From Akkermansiaceae bacterium UBA2381 (GTDB lineage Bacteria > Verrucomicrobiota > Verrucomicrobiia > Verrucomicrobiales > DEV007): 16,154 nucleotides of DNA. The notes under the pieces are model-generated. The model did no database searches and was not told the DNA's origin. It saw only the letters and a list, made by a program, of their open reading frames with translations. Below are positions 15,539-16,154 of the stretch, piece after piece (position 1 is the stretch's first letter; each line of letters opens with the position of its first letter). Both the position numbers and the translations under genes were made by a program. The stretch is from assembly GCA_002344215.1 (NCBI GenBank), contig DDSV01000058.1:1-16154 (forward strand), read 5' to 3'.

Positions 15539-16154
15539 CTATTCAAGGTATCGGAAATCAATGGAGGCAAAAAGCGCTTGGAAAAGGGTTGTCCAGGCCT
15601 CCTCCTCTTCTCCGGCGGGAGTGGAAGATAGCAGACTTGAAGCGAGTTGCCTCTCGCTTGCAAGAGGCTTGCGTCCGAGCACGCGAAGGGTCGCGAGTTC
15701 GAGGCGGTCATCCTCGCTTTTGGCTTCGGTCAGGACACGAACGGCCGCGGCCCGGGATTGCTCGTGAATGAAAGGATGATTGAGCAGGAAGAGAGCCTGC
15801 GGGGCCACGGTGCCGATATCGCGACGCCCCGTCGTCCGGCTCGGATCAGCCGTGTTGAAAGTCTCGAGAATCTCAGCGATTGAATTTCGAAGGACAGGCA
15901 GGTAGACGCTGCGTCGACCGGAGTTCTGAAGATAGTTGTAGTCGTTCGAGGCAGCGGGCCGGATCGTCGGTCCTCCTGCGGACAGATCGAGCCGACCGCT
16001 GGCAAAGAGGATGGAATCGCGCATGGACTCCGCCTCAAGGCGACGACGGGGTGCCCTTGCAAAAAAGCGGTTTTCCGGATCAGCGGTGCTCCATTGATTC
16101 TCATCACTCGGCGCCGAGACCCGATAGGCATTTGTCAGGGCGATCTCGCGGACG
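15539..16154 (-). CDS. DUF1553 (PSD1) domain protein, C-terminal part, cut by window edge
   Basis: The last 204 residues of a protein whose start lies beyond the right edge; the frame stays open to base 16154, so the internal ATG at 16024 is not its start. DUF1553 features are clear: a DPENRFFARAPRRRLEAESMRD stretch, the SGRLDLSAGGP block, APQALFLLNHPF, and a C-terminus ending FQALFASIDFRYLE. Full-length relatives are usually 700-1100 residues, with a Planctomycete cytochrome C domain and DUF1549 in front, so c-type haem is likely in the missing part. It is the first gene visible of the operon followed by DUF1501 and the sulfatase. Function is unknown; involvement in polysaccharide breakdown is inferred from the neighbours. 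Confidence 0.94.
   Translation of the reverse strand, partial: VREIALTNAYRVSAPSDENQWSTADPENRFFARAPRRRLEAESMRDSILFASGRLDLSAGGPTIRPAASNDYNYLQNSGRRSVYLPVLRNSIAEILETFNTADPSRTTGRRDIGTVAPQALFLLNHPFIHEQSRAAAVRVLTEAKSEDDRLELATLRVLGRKPLASERQLASSLLSSTPAGEEEEAWTTLFQALFASIDFRYLE

Overview
The window looks like chromosomal DNA from a member of the Verrucomicrobiota or a close PVC-group relative. The main evidence is the right-hand end, where a DUF1553-type (PSD1) protein, a twin-arginine DUF1501 protein and a secreted sulfatase lie in one row, an arrangement typical of Verrucomicrobia and Planctomycetes. DNA is moderately GC-rich. Shine-Dalgarno motifs are mostly weak or absent, so several starts rest on signal peptides and family alignment. 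There are no RNA genes, CRISPR arrays, insertion sequences or phage genes that I can support.

Layout, left to right. 1-397: non-coding or repeat-rich DNA with two crisp hairpins and one reading frame open from the left edge. 398-2155 (+): a DUF4407 membrane protein with a long, probably periplasmic coiled coil. 2196-2291: an elaborate palindrome built from a 7-bp word repeated at about 10-bp spacing. 2328-4534 (-): a compact housekeeping operon of a LOG-family protein, RNase HII (rnhB) and a YraN/UPF0102 protein. 4677-5750 (+): a class I DAHP synthase of the AroG type, the entry enzyme of the shikimate pathway.

5894-9951 (-): a polysaccharide-modification cluster with a secreted SGNH/GDSL hydrolase, an MBOAT acyltransferase (AlgI-like) and an AlgJ/AlgX-like acetyltransferase that starts directly after the MBOAT stop codon. 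The last two resemble the pair that O-acetylates an exported polysaccharide; the first could remove such esters. No alginate backbone genes are present, so the substrate is unknown. A 14-bp LacI-family-like operator palindrome lies just upstream of the SGNH gene.

10067-12096 (+): a translationally coupled pair of secreted proteins. The first has a c-type haem site, a PHM-like copper monooxygenase region and two C-terminal EF-hands; the second is a small thioredoxin-fold (redoxin) protein. These parts are known from related proteins as one fused polypeptide, which suggests joint action outside the cytoplasm.

12129-16154 (-): sulfatase, DUF1501 protein and the C-terminal part of a DUF1553 protein, probably one operon read from right to left and truncated by the window edge. 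With the acetylation genes, this suggests a bacterium that handles sulfated or acetylated polysaccharides at its surface, as many aquatic Verrucomicrobia do.
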